A stretch of DNA of 64,000 nucleotides from Candidatus Puniceispirillum sp. (GTDB lineage: Bacteria > Pseudomonadota > Alphaproteobacteria > Puniceispirillales > Puniceispirillaceae). The first letter of the stretch is position 1; each line of letters opens with the position of its first letter. Below are positions 1 through 9,032 of this stretch, in pieces. The position numbers and the translations under genes are program-made. The stretch spans positions 113,455 through 177,454 of the forward strand of contig JAOEVD010000001.1 of NCBI GenBank assembly GCA_028383305.1. Direction: 5' to 3'. Under the pieces are notes generated by a model. The model was not told where the DNA came from and did no database searches. It was given only the letters and a program-made list of their open reading frames with translations.

Positions 1-1366
1 CAAGAGCGATATAATCATCTTTACGCATGGTAAATTCGATTGGCGCAACCAATGCTGGGGTTGGCACATAGCCAAACGCATTTTCGGGAAGGCTTGTCAC
101 ATCAACCATCAGCGTGATGCCGCCGCCAGGCCAGATAAAGACCGGCGCCCCGCCGCAGGTTACCCGCGTTAAAGCGTCTTTGACCGAACGTGTTAGCATC
201 ACCGGATTTTCGGTTACACCGGCACGAAGCGACCCGCCAGCCCCACCCATGAAACTGACCGAGGTCAATGCCGGTTCGCAATTTTCCTCAATCCGTTTGA
301 TTGATGGTTGCAAACGCACCGGCATGGCGGTTCCGACCGGCTGTAAATCTTGATCAAGTTCGTAATAGGCAAATTGCTCGCCCGTCGTCGAGACCATCAA
401 TAAAGACTGTCCGGGCGTGGCGATCTTCGGATCGAATGGCCCAAGAATGGCAAGCGGATCGGTTAGATTCGTGCCGCCCCATCCGGTGCCGGGCTCAGCC
501 ACCTGAAAATAACGGCCAGGTGTTGACCGGCGACCCAGAATTTTAATGCCAGTCGCAGGCCAGCCGATAACTTTTCCTGCCTGATGTTCAGACATCACGC
601 CGGTAATATGGTCATCGACAATGACCACCTCATCGACCAGATTATGCCATTGTGCGGCAAACATGCCAATTGTTGCCGACCCGCACCCAACCCGCATGCG
701 CGCCTCGACAACGCCATTGATCACTGGCGCTTTACCCGCCTGCAACACAAGGCTTGATCCATCATCAACCTGCAAATCAACCGCGTCACCATTGCAAAGC
801 GCCAATAGGGTGGCACAGGTGACACGGCCTTCTTTTTTACCGCCACCGGTTAAATGATGCACGCCGCCCAATGACAGCATCTGTGATCCATATTCACCCG
901 TTGTGACATGGCCAACCGGTTCACCATCAACCCGCACAAGCGCTCGTTCAGGGCCAATATGCCGGTCAGTGTCGATTTTGACCTTGGCACCGCAATAGCT
1001 GAAAATTCCTTCAGACACGACCGTCACCATATCAACATCATCAACAATGCTGCTGACAATAAAGGGTGCTGGCTTGTAATCGGGATAGGTTGTGCCCGCC
1101 CCAACCGCAGTCACAAACGCATCTTGCGGGGTAATCAGATCACCATCCCACGCGTCACTGCTATCAAGAAATGGCACTAATTCACCACCATCATCAACGC
1201 GGCGCTGCATCACCATTAATGGGTCAAGCCGGATAAGCTGGCCGCCCTCATTCGCATAGCGATCACAAGCCCCCGATTTGCCATCGGCGATATAACACAT
1301 CACTGGACAGGCATCGCAGCGGATTTTCTCTTCAACGCGTTTGTCACGACTGGTTTTTGCTGTCAT
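1..1366 (-). CDS. 6-hydroxynicotinate reductase-like iron-sulfur protein (partial, runs off left edge)
   Basis: An open frame runs on the minus strand from an ATG at 1366 to the window edge (455 codons) with no stop. The N-terminus carries a cysteine cluster C17-x2-C20-x3-C24-x9-C34 that fits a [4Fe-4S] site. The rest is glycine-rich and contains GCGSATIGMFAAQ and EPGTGWGGTN. The layout recalls 6-hydroxynicotinate reductase (Hnr) of Eubacterium barkeri nicotinate fermentation, which reduces 6-hydroxynicotinate to 1,4,5,6-tetrahydro-6-oxonicotinate using ferredoxin. Its ATG overlaps the stop of the molybdenum hydroxylase (ATGA), so translation is probably coupled. A nearby enamidase, the next enzyme of that pathway, supports the call. 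The exact substrate is inferred and the C-terminus is outside the window. Confidence 0.7.
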   Translation of the reverse strand, partial: MTAKTSRDKRVEEKIRCDACPVMCYIADGKSGACDRYANEGGQLIRLDPLMVMQRRVDDGGELVPFLDSSDAWDGDLITPQDAFVTAVGAGTTYPDYKPAPFIVSSIVDDVDMVTVVSEGIFSYCGAKVKIDTDRHIGPERALVRVDGEPVGHVTTGEYGSQMLSLGGVHHLTGGGKKEGRVTCATLLALCNGDAVDLQVDDGSSLVLQAGKAPVINGVVEARMRVGCGSATIGMFAAQWHNLVDEVVIVDDHITGVMSEHQAGKVIGWPATGIKILGRRSTPGRYFQVAEPGTGWGGTNLTDPLAILGPFDPKIATPGQSLLMVSTTGEQFAYYELDQDLQPVGTAMPVRLQPSIKRIEENCEPALTSVSFMGGAGGSLRAGVTENPVMLTRSVKDALTRVTCGGAPVFIWPGGGITLMVDVTSLPENAFGYVPTPALVAPIEFTMRKDDYIAL

Positions 1367-4122
1367 GACGGCCTGCCTTGGGCAGCCTGCGCTGCCACAA
1401 CCGCCGCGCAAACTTTATCAGGTGTTGCTGGCAAATCATAAATCGCGGCACCCGTTGCATGGCGAATGGCGTTCAAAATTGCTGGTGCGGTTGGGATCAA
1501 AACATGCTCGCCAAGCCCCTTTGCCCCATAGGGGCCTTCTTCATCGGCAACTTCAACAATCACATGATCAAATTGCGGCACATCACCAATCGTCGGGATC
1601 AAATAATCATGCAGATTTTCAGTGCGGCCGGGTTGATAATCTTCCATCAAAGCCATGCCAATGCCCTGCGCAACACCGCCTTCGATCTGACCTTCGACAA
1701 GCAAGGGGTTAATCGCCCGCCCGACATCATGCGCTGTTGTGATCTTATCAAGCCGCACAAGGCCAAGCGCTGCATCAACCGACAATTCAACCATCTGTGC
1801 GCCATAGCCAAACACCGCATAGGGAATGCCTTGCCCCTTTTCATCAAGCGGGCTGGTTGGTGGATCATAGGTTTCTTCAGCCATAAACACATAGCCATAG
1901 TCATTGATCGGCATATCTGCTAATGCAATGCGCAATGTACCGCCACCAGCATCAGCCAGCGTCAAGACCGCACCATCAAGCGCGATTTTGGCATTGGCAT
2001 CAACATTCCCGTGCCGAAGCACCATATCGCGCAAAGCCATGCCCGACAGCATTGCCGCCTTGCCCGAAACAAAGGTTTGGCGTGAAGCAGATGTTTTACC
2101 GCAATCAGGGGTGAGATCGGTATCACCGCCAAGAATTTGTACATCGTGAACCGGAACGCCCAACGCATCTGCGGCGATCTGGGTAATCACCGTATTGGCA
2201 CCTTGGCCAATATCCATGGCGCCCTGATGCAGAACAATTCTGCCATCGGCAGTGATGCCCATGCGCATTGTTGACGGGTTTGGCAATGACGTATTGCCGC
2301 AGCCATACCAACAGCTGGCAATGCCAACACCCTTGCGCCATGGGTTGTCATCACGAATTGCGGTCTGGTTAAAACTGGCTGCAGATGCGACAGCGGCATG
2401 CCAGCTATCTTCAAGCGCGGCAAAACAATCATCAATGCCAACACCGCTGTTAAAGACCTGACCGGTTACGGTTGGCACGCCATTTTTCAATGCGTTCAAA
2501 CGCCGGAAAGCCAATCGGTCTATACCTAGTTTTTCCGCAAGCAAATCAAAGGCGCATTCCTGTGCCACCGCTGATTGCGGCACACCAAACCCACGAAACG
2601 CGCCTGCTGGCGGTGCATTGGTATGAACTGCAACGCTATTGGCGCGGTAATCTTTTGTTGCATAGGGGCCGCTAGCATGGATCGGCACACGGTTGGCAAC
2701 GGTTGGCCCCCAGCTGGCATAAGCGCCAGTGTTAAAAATACCATCAAACACAAAACCGCTAATCCGACCAGTTTCGTCACAGCCAACAGCAAGCCGGATA
2801 TCGGAAGGGTGACGCTTGGTCGATGCTCGCATTGATTCGCCACGGCTATAGCAAATATGCGCTGGACGCCCTAACACCCATGCCGCAAGCGCAACATAGG
2901 GCTGAAAAGACACATCCAGCTTTGAGCCAAAGCCGCCGCCACAAGCCGATGGCACAACCCGAATGGCCTCAAGCTCCATGCCCATAATCTCGGCAAGGCT
3001 CTCACGATCCATTTGCGCCGCCTGCGTACAGCCATGAATGACAATCCGGTTGCCCTCACGGGTGGCATAGCCTGCCTCAGGCTCGATATAGGCATGTTCG
3101 ATAAAGGGTGTTGTTGTATGAATCTCGACCTTATGCGCCGCCGCCGCAAGCGCCTGATCGGCGTCACCGGTTTCGACATAGCCACGAACAAGAATATTGC
3201 CATCACGATTTGCATGCATCTTGCGTGCGCCATCCGCCATCGCTGATGCAGGCGATAGCATCGTTTCATGCGGGGTCCATTTGATTGGAAAATCGGCTTC
3301 GTCAAAATGCCTTATCACATCGGCATCACCAACAATCGCTGCCACTGCATCACCGCGATATAGGGCTGTTGTTTCGGCAAAAACCGGCTGATCGGCAAAG
3401 GGCGGAATCACCCCAAAACAATTGCGGCCGGGAATATCGCTGGCATCAAGAACTGCCAAAATACCAGGATGGCTTGCCAGAAACTCTGTCTTATCGCCAA
3501 TTTCAAAACTGCTGTAATGATGCGGGCTGCGGATTACCCTCACCAACAGCGCATCTTGCGGCACCGCGTCATCACCATAGATCAGGCTGCCATCGACTTT
3601 GGGCTGGCCATCGAGATGCCGGATGGGGCTGCCAACATTCTGCCCTGCCTGTGGTCGCGGCGATATTTTGGCATCGCCACCAACCGCCAGAACCGCATCA
3701 ATGATCTTGCTATAGCCGGTACAACGGCACAAAACCCCACCAAGCGCATCTTCGACATCATGCCGGTTTGGTGCGCGGTTTTCAGCCAATAACGCCGATG
3801 CCGCCACCATCATGCCCGGGGTGCAGATACCGCATTGTGCAGCCCCATGCGCTAGAAAACTATCTTGTAATTTGGCAATTGTGCCATCAGCATGCAGTCC
3901 TTCGATGCTGGTCACTGCGGCACCTTCAACCTGCGCAATTGCTGTCAGGCAACTGCAAATCGGAGCGCCATCAAGAAGCACGCTACAAGCACCACAATCA
4001 CCGGCGTTACAGCCAATCTTGGTACCCGGCAAATCCATTTCAGTACGCAAAACATCACTCAAGCGGGTGCTGGCGGGAAGCTGGCTGGTGACTGGCTTGC
4101 CATTCAAGGTAAAACAGGTCAT
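1363..4122 (-). CDS. Xanthine dehydrogenase-family molybdenum hydroxylase, fused [2Fe-2S] and molybdopterin subunit
   Basis: The protein has 919 residues from ATG 4122, chosen because it overlaps the upstream stop as ATGA. Residues 1-150 form the two-[2Fe-2S] domain (C38, C43, C46, C56/C58, then C97, C100, C132, C134). The remainder is the molybdopterin-binding aldehyde oxidase/xanthine dehydrogenase domain, with GGGFGSK, AFRGFGVPQ and a C-terminal GAKGLGE holding the usual catalytic glutamate. These enzymes hydroxylate N-heterocycles or aldehydes with water as the oxygen source. Fusion of the small and large subunits with a separate FAD subunit is one of the family's known layouts. Next to the Hnr-like and enamidase genes it may make a hydroxylated pyridine such as 6-hydroxynicotinate, but the substrate cannot be read from the sequence. 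Confidence 0.88.
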   Translation of the reverse strand: MTCFTLNGKPVTSQLPASTRLSDVLRTEMDLPGTKIGCNAGDCGACSVLLDGAPICSCLTAIAQVEGAAVTSIEGLHADGTIAKLQDSFLAHGAAQCGICTPGMMVAASALLAENRAPNRHDVEDALGGVLCRCTGYSKIIDAVLAVGGDAKISPRPQAGQNVGSPIRHLDGQPKVDGSLIYGDDAVPQDALLVRVIRSPHHYSSFEIGDKTEFLASHPGILAVLDASDIPGRNCFGVIPPFADQPVFAETTALYRGDAVAAIVGDADVIRHFDEADFPIKWTPHETMLSPASAMADGARKMHANRDGNILVRGYVETGDADQALAAAAHKVEIHTTTPFIEHAYIEPEAGYATREGNRIVIHGCTQAAQMDRESLAEIMGMELEAIRVVPSACGGGFGSKLDVSFQPYVALAAWVLGRPAHICYSRGESMRASTKRHPSDIRLAVGCDETGRISGFVFDGIFNTGAYASWGPTVANRVPIHASGPYATKDYRANSVAVHTNAPPAGAFRGFGVPQSAVAQECAFDLLAEKLGIDRLAFRRLNALKNGVPTVTGQVFNSGVGIDDCFAALEDSWHAAVASAASFNQTAIRDDNPWRKGVGIASCWYGCGNTSLPNPSTMRMGITADGRIVLHQGAMDIGQGANTVITQIAADALGVPVHDVQILGGDTDLTPDCGKTSASRQTFVSGKAAMLSGMALRDMVLRHGNVDANAKIALDGAVLTLADAGGGTLRIALADMPINDYGYVFMAEETYDPPTSPLDEKGQGIPYAVFGYGAQMVELSVDAALGLVRLDKITTAHDVGRAINPLLVEGQIEGGVAQGIGMALMEDYQPGRTENLHDYLIPTIGDVPQFDHVIVEVADEEGPYGAKGLGEHVLIPTAPAILNAIRHATGAAIYDLPATPDKVCAAVVAAQAAQGRPS

Positions 4123-5000
4123 GCCGCCACCCCTTTGGCAAAATTCGATTGCTGTTTGCAAAGCAGGCGGCGCGTAATTTCGCATGATGCCTGCAGCCGA
4201 TAAGCGGCCGTTGCCCGCACATCATTTATTGGCGAAAGACCGGTGAAAAGATCTGGCGTAACCCGCGCGCTGGCGGTTGCCAATGCCGTATCACGCAATG
4301 CGTCCTCAAGCTGATCCATGCGTTTGGCAACTTCACTACACGCGCCAATCGACAAGGCCACATCACGAATGATGCCAGCTTCATCAACCGCCAGCCTCAA
4401 TGCTGCCATGCTGATCGAAATCACCAGATAGGATCGCGCGCCAAGCTTTAAAAAGCCCGATTGTCCAGCTGTTGACGCTGCCGGTAACCGCAATGCGCTT
4501 ACCATCTCGCCATCACCAAGCGCGGTTTTGCGATTGCCAAGAATAAACGCCGACAACGGCAAATAGCGCAATCCAGACGCACCGGCAATTTCAACCTCGG
4601 CATCAAGCGTCAATAAAGGCGGCACGCCATCTGCGGCAGGCGAGGCGTTGCATAGATTGCCAATAATGGTGGCGCGGTTTTGAATTTGCACCGACCCGAC
4701 TTCACGCGCGGCGGCCTTTAACCCGTCAAAGGCAGGGGGCACATCAGCGTCAATCAGCGTTCGCCAGCTGGCAGCCGCGCCAATCCGCCAATAGTCACCG
4801 TCAAATGCGACTGTGCTAAGCGCGGCAATTCCCGAAATATCCAAGATCGCACCAGTCAATGGCCGATCCTGCAATCGAGGAAACACATCCGTACCACCGG
4901 CAAGAATGGTTCTTGGCCCTTTGGCAAGCGTGGCAATGGCTGCCTCTAGACTGTCGACCCGCACATAATCTGCGGCACCTGCGCCTATTTCGCCTTGCAT
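4119..5000 (-). CDS. FAD-binding subunit of the molybdenum hydroxylase (CoxM/XdhB type)
   Basis: This 293-residue protein has the two FAD-contact motifs of the medium subunit: AGGTD near residue 35 and TIIGNLCNASPAAD near residue 110. The C-terminal CO dehydrogenase flavoprotein domain follows. Its stop overlaps the start of the fused Fe-S/Mo subunit by four bases, so the two should be made together and form one complex. In such enzymes electrons pass from the molybdenum centre through two [2Fe-2S] clusters to this FAD and then to NAD or another acceptor. Length is normal for the family (about 280-300 residues). Confidence 0.9.
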   Translation of the reverse strand: MQGEIGAGAADYVRVDSLEAAIATLAKGPRTILAGGTDVFPRLQDRPLTGAILDISGIAALSTVAFDGDYWRIGAAASWRTLIDADVPPAFDGLKAAAREVGSVQIQNRATIIGNLCNASPAADGVPPLLTLDAEVEIAGASGLRYLPLSAFILGNRKTALGDGEMVSALRLPAASTAGQSGFLKLGARSYLVISISMAALRLAVDEAGIIRDVALSIGACSEVAKRMDQLEDALRDTALATASARVTPDLFTGLSPINDVRATAAYRLQASCEITRRLLCKQQSNFAKGVAA

Positions 5001-5052
5001 AAAACTCTCCGCGCCACAACCTTGCTTTGCATTCTAGACCTCATCCAAAATC

Positions 5053-6780
5053 TTATCGCCAACGGCTTTGCGCTTCCATAAGATTTTGCATTGCGGCATT
5101 CACTTCACGGCTGTAAAGGCGTGCCATTTTACCCGTTGGTGGCAACGGCTCATCACAGAAAAATGACGGTAATTCATCATCTTCCTGATCAAAACCTGCG
5201 GCCTTGTTAAAGGCGGCTTCTAACCGCAATGTTTCAAAGCCAATGCCGGTGATAAATTCGGGCGTCACATCGGCGTCAAAGGAATCATTAATCGCATCGG
5301 CAATCAGTTTGAGATTATCATCTGTGACCGACCGACCAAACACGCATAGCCCAAAGGAATCGGCAACCGCGCTGTTAATTTGCATACGCAGGCTTTCGGC
5401 AACTAATTCATCAATGGTTTTGTCATCACATTTAAAAGATGGCGCATTGCCAACCGTATGATCAGCACCTTGCGCTGTTAGCATCATCGAAATGCCAGTC
5501 ACTTCGATAATCCGCGGATCATAGGCACTGATGGCCTGCTGTTTGATCACCGGCACCCGCGCAACGTCAAACGCCTTGCCAACCCGCGCCGTTCCCGACG
5601 CATAAAGACGGCCACGTTCATTGCCGAGGTGGATATCTTCAAGACAAGATTGCATAAAGCCAACATCACCAAAAGCGCCAATGCCAGCCTCCATCAAAAC
5701 ACCAATGGTGGCACCAAGCTCGATACTATCAACGCCAAGATCATTTGCCGTTTCATTCAATCTTGCCACATCATCGGGATCATCAAGTCCACAATTTGTG
5801 CCAAGCAAACCAATGGTTTCATATTCCAGCGGCGAAACCAGTTCGCGCCCCGTATCATCAACATAAACATTGCTGCATTTGATCAAACAGCCAGGCATGC
5901 AGGCATGTGATGTATCACCGCCGCGCCCGCCATTTAATTCGCGGATAAAATCGCCACCCATGCGCAACGGCTCATCATCGGCACTGGTCAATTGGCCGGA
6001 TGAAAAATTACGAACCGGCAAAGCACCAAGATGGTTGGTAAGATCAGCCACCATTGCGGTTCCAGTTGTTTTCAGGCTTTGCACCGCAACCGATTCGTCA
6101 AGCTTTTTGCCATAATCCTTGATCGCACCCATCAATTTCTTGCGGTCATTTACCGGCGGCATCCGATCCTTGTCGATGACCATCGCTTTGACCTTTTTGG
6201 CACCCATAACCGCGCCAACACCGCCGCGTGCCGCCAAACGTGACGGCCGGTTATCCGTATCCGAAAAGGCCACGCCAGCCATCAGGCCAAGATATTCACC
6301 AACCGGCCCACAAATCGCCAGTGAGGTTTTCTGACCATAGGTTTCATGCAGCTTTTTGGCACAATCGAAATTGCCAAGCCCAAGATAAGGCGTCGCATCA
6401 TCAAAACTGATCTCGCGATCTTTGGTAATGCGAATAATCACCCAATCATCACTCGCACCTTGAAGGGTAATGCCCGAAATTAGCAATTGACCCATCGCAA
6501 AACCAAATGTGCCGCCGCTATTTGCCTCTTTAATGCCGCCAGTCAGTGGGCTTTTACAGCCAACGCTTAGCCGGTTTGCATTCGAAAAATTCGTTCCCGC
6601 AAAAGGCCCAGCCGAAAAAATCAGCGGGTTTTCCGGCGACATTGGGTCGATTGTGGCAATGTTCTGGTCAAGCAGCATCCGCGCAATCAGATAACGTCCA
6701 GATTCGGCAATTTCGCGACCGGACAAATCACGGCTGGCGGTTGTTTTGCTGCCAAGGTCGATAGTGATATATTTGCGCAT
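5053..6780 (-). CDS. Aldehyde:ferredoxin oxidoreductase family protein (tungstopterin enzyme)
   Basis: The 575-residue product starts at ATG 6780 (MRKYITIDLG). It has the family features: an N-terminal domain with FSAGPFAGT, the stretch RLAARGGVGAVMGAKKVKA near residues 181-200, and C294-x3-C298-x3-C302 plus a later cysteine in LCVFG, expected to hold a [4Fe-4S] cluster. Family members contain a bis-tungstopterin and oxidise aldehydes to acids with ferredoxin, or run in reverse. They are commonest in anaerobes, so one in an apparently aerobic marine bacterium is notable. It lies between the enamidase and the molybdenum hydroxylase genes. It might oxidise 2-formylglutarate, the enamidase product in the nicotinate route, or supply low-potential electrons to the Hnr-like reductase. 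Both roles are inference. Confidence 0.85.
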   Translation of the reverse strand: MRKYITIDLGSKTTASRDLSGREIAESGRYLIARMLLDQNIATIDPMSPENPLIFSAGPFAGTNFSNANRLSVGCKSPLTGGIKEANSGGTFGFAMGQLLISGITLQGASDDWVIIRITKDREISFDDATPYLGLGNFDCAKKLHETYGQKTSLAICGPVGEYLGLMAGVAFSDTDNRPSRLAARGGVGAVMGAKKVKAMVIDKDRMPPVNDRKKLMGAIKDYGKKLDESVAVQSLKTTGTAMVADLTNHLGALPVRNFSSGQLTSADDEPLRMGGDFIRELNGGRGGDTSHACMPGCLIKCSNVYVDDTGRELVSPLEYETIGLLGTNCGLDDPDDVARLNETANDLGVDSIELGATIGVLMEAGIGAFGDVGFMQSCLEDIHLGNERGRLYASGTARVGKAFDVARVPVIKQQAISAYDPRIIEVTGISMMLTAQGADHTVGNAPSFKCDDKTIDELVAESLRMQINSAVADSFGLCVFGRSVTDDNLKLIADAINDSFDADVTPEFITGIGFETLRLEAAFNKAAGFDQEDDELPSFFCDEPLPPTGKMARLYSREVNAAMQNLMEAQSRWR

Positions 6781-7028
6781 AATAAATCCTGTTTGGCAGT
6801 GATGAGGCCTCAAATGATGAGCCTTAATTGAAATCAGATTGTCCGTGTTAATTCATTTGTATACTAACAATAATACATCTTGTAAACATCCAGCAGCGTC
6901 AATGCTTTGCGAACTAATGTCACATGGGCAATTACGTCAAAGCAAAATGATGGATGTTTCGCCAGTTTCGGGTTGATAAATGGTCATGTGGCAATTGCCG
7001 GCCAAACAATCATATATGCAATAATTAC

Positions 7029-8198
7029 CTATTCAATGATTTCGGGCATATGCGTCGCTGGCGGTGTATTTCGGCTGCGGTTGGTGCGCACAATCCCGTC
7101 AATAATTGTCATGCCAACCCCGGGCAAATTGCCTTGATGAATGCTTTCCAGCATATTGCGCCCGGGCGCGTGCTGGGCAGTATCCATCAGCACAAAATCG
7201 GCACTGCGGCCAATTTCGATGATGCCGCAATCAAGATCACGCATGCGCGCTGTATTGCCGGTGGCAAAACAAAAGGCAATTTCCGGGGGAATGTCACCGA
7301 GGCTGGACAGCATGGCAATCATCCGCAAAATACCAAGCGGCTGCACTCCTGATCCGGCGGGTGAGTCAGTGCCAAGGATCACGCGTTCGGCCTGTTTGAT
7401 CTCAAAGGCGGTTCGCATCGCCAACAAACCTGCGCGTTCATTGCCATTATGCACAATCTCAATGCCGCGATTACAGCTTTCACAAAGGCAGGTTATCTGG
7501 TCATCGGGAAGCGCGGTATGGCCGCCATTGATATGACCAATAATATCTGCATCAGCTTCAAGAACCACATCCTTGTCAATCAGCCCTGATCCCGGAATTG
7601 ACGGACCGCCAGTATGGATTGTTGATTGAATGCCATATTTGCGCGCCCATTTGACCATCTGCGCGGCGGTTTCGCCAGCCTTAACCGAGCCAAGACCAAC
7701 CTCGCCAAGCAGCTTGACGCCAGCATCGGCAAGCTCTTTAAAATCAGATTCGACCATGCCATCTTCAATGACCGGAGCACCTGCCAGCATTTTCACGCCT
7801 GATGGCCGGAAATTTTCATACCAACGCTGCGAGGCGATCGCCATCGCCTTTAATCCAACAATATCTTTTGGCCGTCCAGGGGCGTGAACCTCACCTGCCG
7901 AAATCATCGTTGTCACTCCGCCATGAAGGCAGGAATCAATCCAGTTTAGCTGTTGCTGGCGCGGCGTATAATCGCCAATCACCGGATGAACATGGCTGTC
8001 AATCAAACCCGGGGTCAATGTCACCCCATGCGCATACACCTTTACCGTCGCATTATCCAGATCCATATCCTTGGCATAGCCGATATCGGTAATCCGGCCA
8101 TCGACCGAGACAACGCAATCACCATCAAGGATGGGCGCTTCCAGCTTACCCGACAGAATCTGGCCAATATTGGTAATCACAAGTTTTTCTGACGCCAT
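7029..8198 (-). CDS. Enamidase-like amidohydrolase
   Basis: The 389-residue protein starts at ATG 8198, behind a purine-rich AAGAGG. It shows the amidohydrolase fold with the metal-binding HVH pair at H69 and H71 (PGLIDSHVHP), GGVTTMISAGEVHAPGRPKD, HTGG, GHINGG, GTDSPAGSG and a C-terminal SRNTPPA. These landmarks, including the SRNTPPA tail, match what I recall of E. barkeri enamidase (about 385 residues), which opens 1,4,5,6-tetrahydro-6-oxonicotinate to 2-formylglutarate and ammonia. It lies on the same strand as the Hnr-like, molybdenum hydroxylase and AOR genes. A related cyclic-enamide or imidazolone substrate remains possible. Confidence 0.8.
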   Translation of the reverse strand: MASEKLVITNIGQILSGKLEAPILDGDCVVSVDGRITDIGYAKDMDLDNATVKVYAHGVTLTPGLIDSHVHPVIGDYTPRQQQLNWIDSCLHGGVTTMISAGEVHAPGRPKDIVGLKAMAIASQRWYENFRPSGVKMLAGAPVIEDGMVESDFKELADAGVKLLGEVGLGSVKAGETAAQMVKWARKYGIQSTIHTGGPSIPGSGLIDKDVVLEADADIIGHINGGHTALPDDQITCLCESCNRGIEIVHNGNERAGLLAMRTAFEIKQAERVILGTDSPAGSGVQPLGILRMIAMLSSLGDIPPEIAFCFATGNTARMRDLDCGIIEIGRSADFVLMDTAQHAPGRNMLESIHQGNLPGVGMTIIDGIVRTNRSRNTPPATHMPEIIE

Positions 8199-8318
8199 GA
8201 TATTATACCTCTTATCTTTTTTGCGATCATTTGCCAGCGCCGGCAGCATGAAATCATTATCTATTAGTCAGCAATCATGAGGCACCGGTCAAGGTAGATA
8301 TTACAATCGCCCTTCGGC

Positions 8319-8768
8319 CTATAATTTATCAAGCAAGGTAAGCAGCCGCGCCAGCTCACGCTTGGTCAAATTTTCGGTTGTTTCCGTGGTGATGACCCGC
8401 GCCTGATCGATCGCCGCTTGAACTTTTGTTTGGCCTTCAAGGCTAAGCGAGATTTGCAACCGCCGCAGATCAGCACCATCTTGACGCGATTGCACCAGAC
8501 CCCGATCAATCAGGCGCGAAATCACCCCCTTTGTCGTCGCTGCATCCATCGCAACAAGGCGACCAAGCTGGTTTTGTGACACTTCCCCAACTTCACGAAG
8601 CCGCACCAGAATGGAAAATTGCGTTGGCGTCATATCGGGAAGATGCCGCGAGAAAATCTCAAGATGACGCTGGCTGGCAAGCCGCAGCTTATAGCCGACC
8701 TGGTCTTCAAGCTGATAGTCATTAACCGTTTTCGGAACGGCAAAATGGCTGGGATCAAAAACATTCAT
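8319..8768 (-). CDS. MarR-family transcriptional regulator
   Basis: This 149-residue protein has the MarR winged-helix layout: an N-terminal dimerisation helix, the helix-turn-helix region SQNQLGRLVAMDAATTKGVI, and the wing with DGADLRRLQISLS containing the typical D-x-R-R. MarR proteins usually repress a neighbouring catabolic gene set and are released by its substrate; NicR of Pseudomonas putida nicotinate degradation belongs to the family. The gene sits between the enamidase and the divergent AA_synth gene, with a perfect palindrome about 95 bp upstream of its start. It is the best candidate for controlling both directions of the cluster. Confidence 0.9.
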   Translation of the reverse strand: MNVFDPSHFAVPKTVNDYQLEDQVGYKLRLASQRHLEIFSRHLPDMTPTQFSILVRLREVGEVSQNQLGRLVAMDAATTKGVISRLIDRGLVQSRQDGADLRRLQISLSLEGQTKVQAAIDQARVITTETTENLTKRELARLLTLLDKL

Positions 8769-8861
8769 AGCAAAGGCAAATCCGGATTAGGTCAAAATAA
8801 AATGCAAATTCAAGCAGTGTCTTTAGATGTAACATCGCCAAGGCAAAAAGGCCAGATTTCA

Positions 8862-8878
8862 AAATAATGTCATTATTT
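8862..8878. promoter_or_regulatory. Perfect 17-bp palindrome, candidate MarR operator
   Basis: AAATAATG-T-CATTATTT has perfect 8-bp arms around one central base. It lies in the 264-bp divergent region between the MarR gene (start 8768) and the AA_synth gene (start 9033). MarR dimers typically bind 16-20 bp AT-rich palindromes in this position, so it is the natural operator candidate for this regulator. Binding is inferred. Confidence 0.55.
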
Positions 8879-9032
8879 CAATTGCTAGCCATCGCCGTCC
8901 AGATCCATCAAGCGGAGTCTCACAACGGATATATCGTTTGACAGCAAACAAAATATATTTTTTGATCGAAGGTTGTGAAATCATCATTTAACGTCAGCAG
9001 CATCCGGCGGCAAAGGCATAGGGGAACAGATC

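Noticed and set aside
1378..1923. Long plus-strand frame opposite the molybdenum hydroxylase gene
   Set aside because: It lies fully antisense to a well-supported gene, has no family motifs and no ribosome site. Many similar antisense frames in the window were dropped for the same reason.
6858..6877. TGTAT/ATACA inverted repeat upstream of the AOR gene as second MarR site
   Set aside because: Arms are only five bases and do not match the palindrome at 8862-8878.
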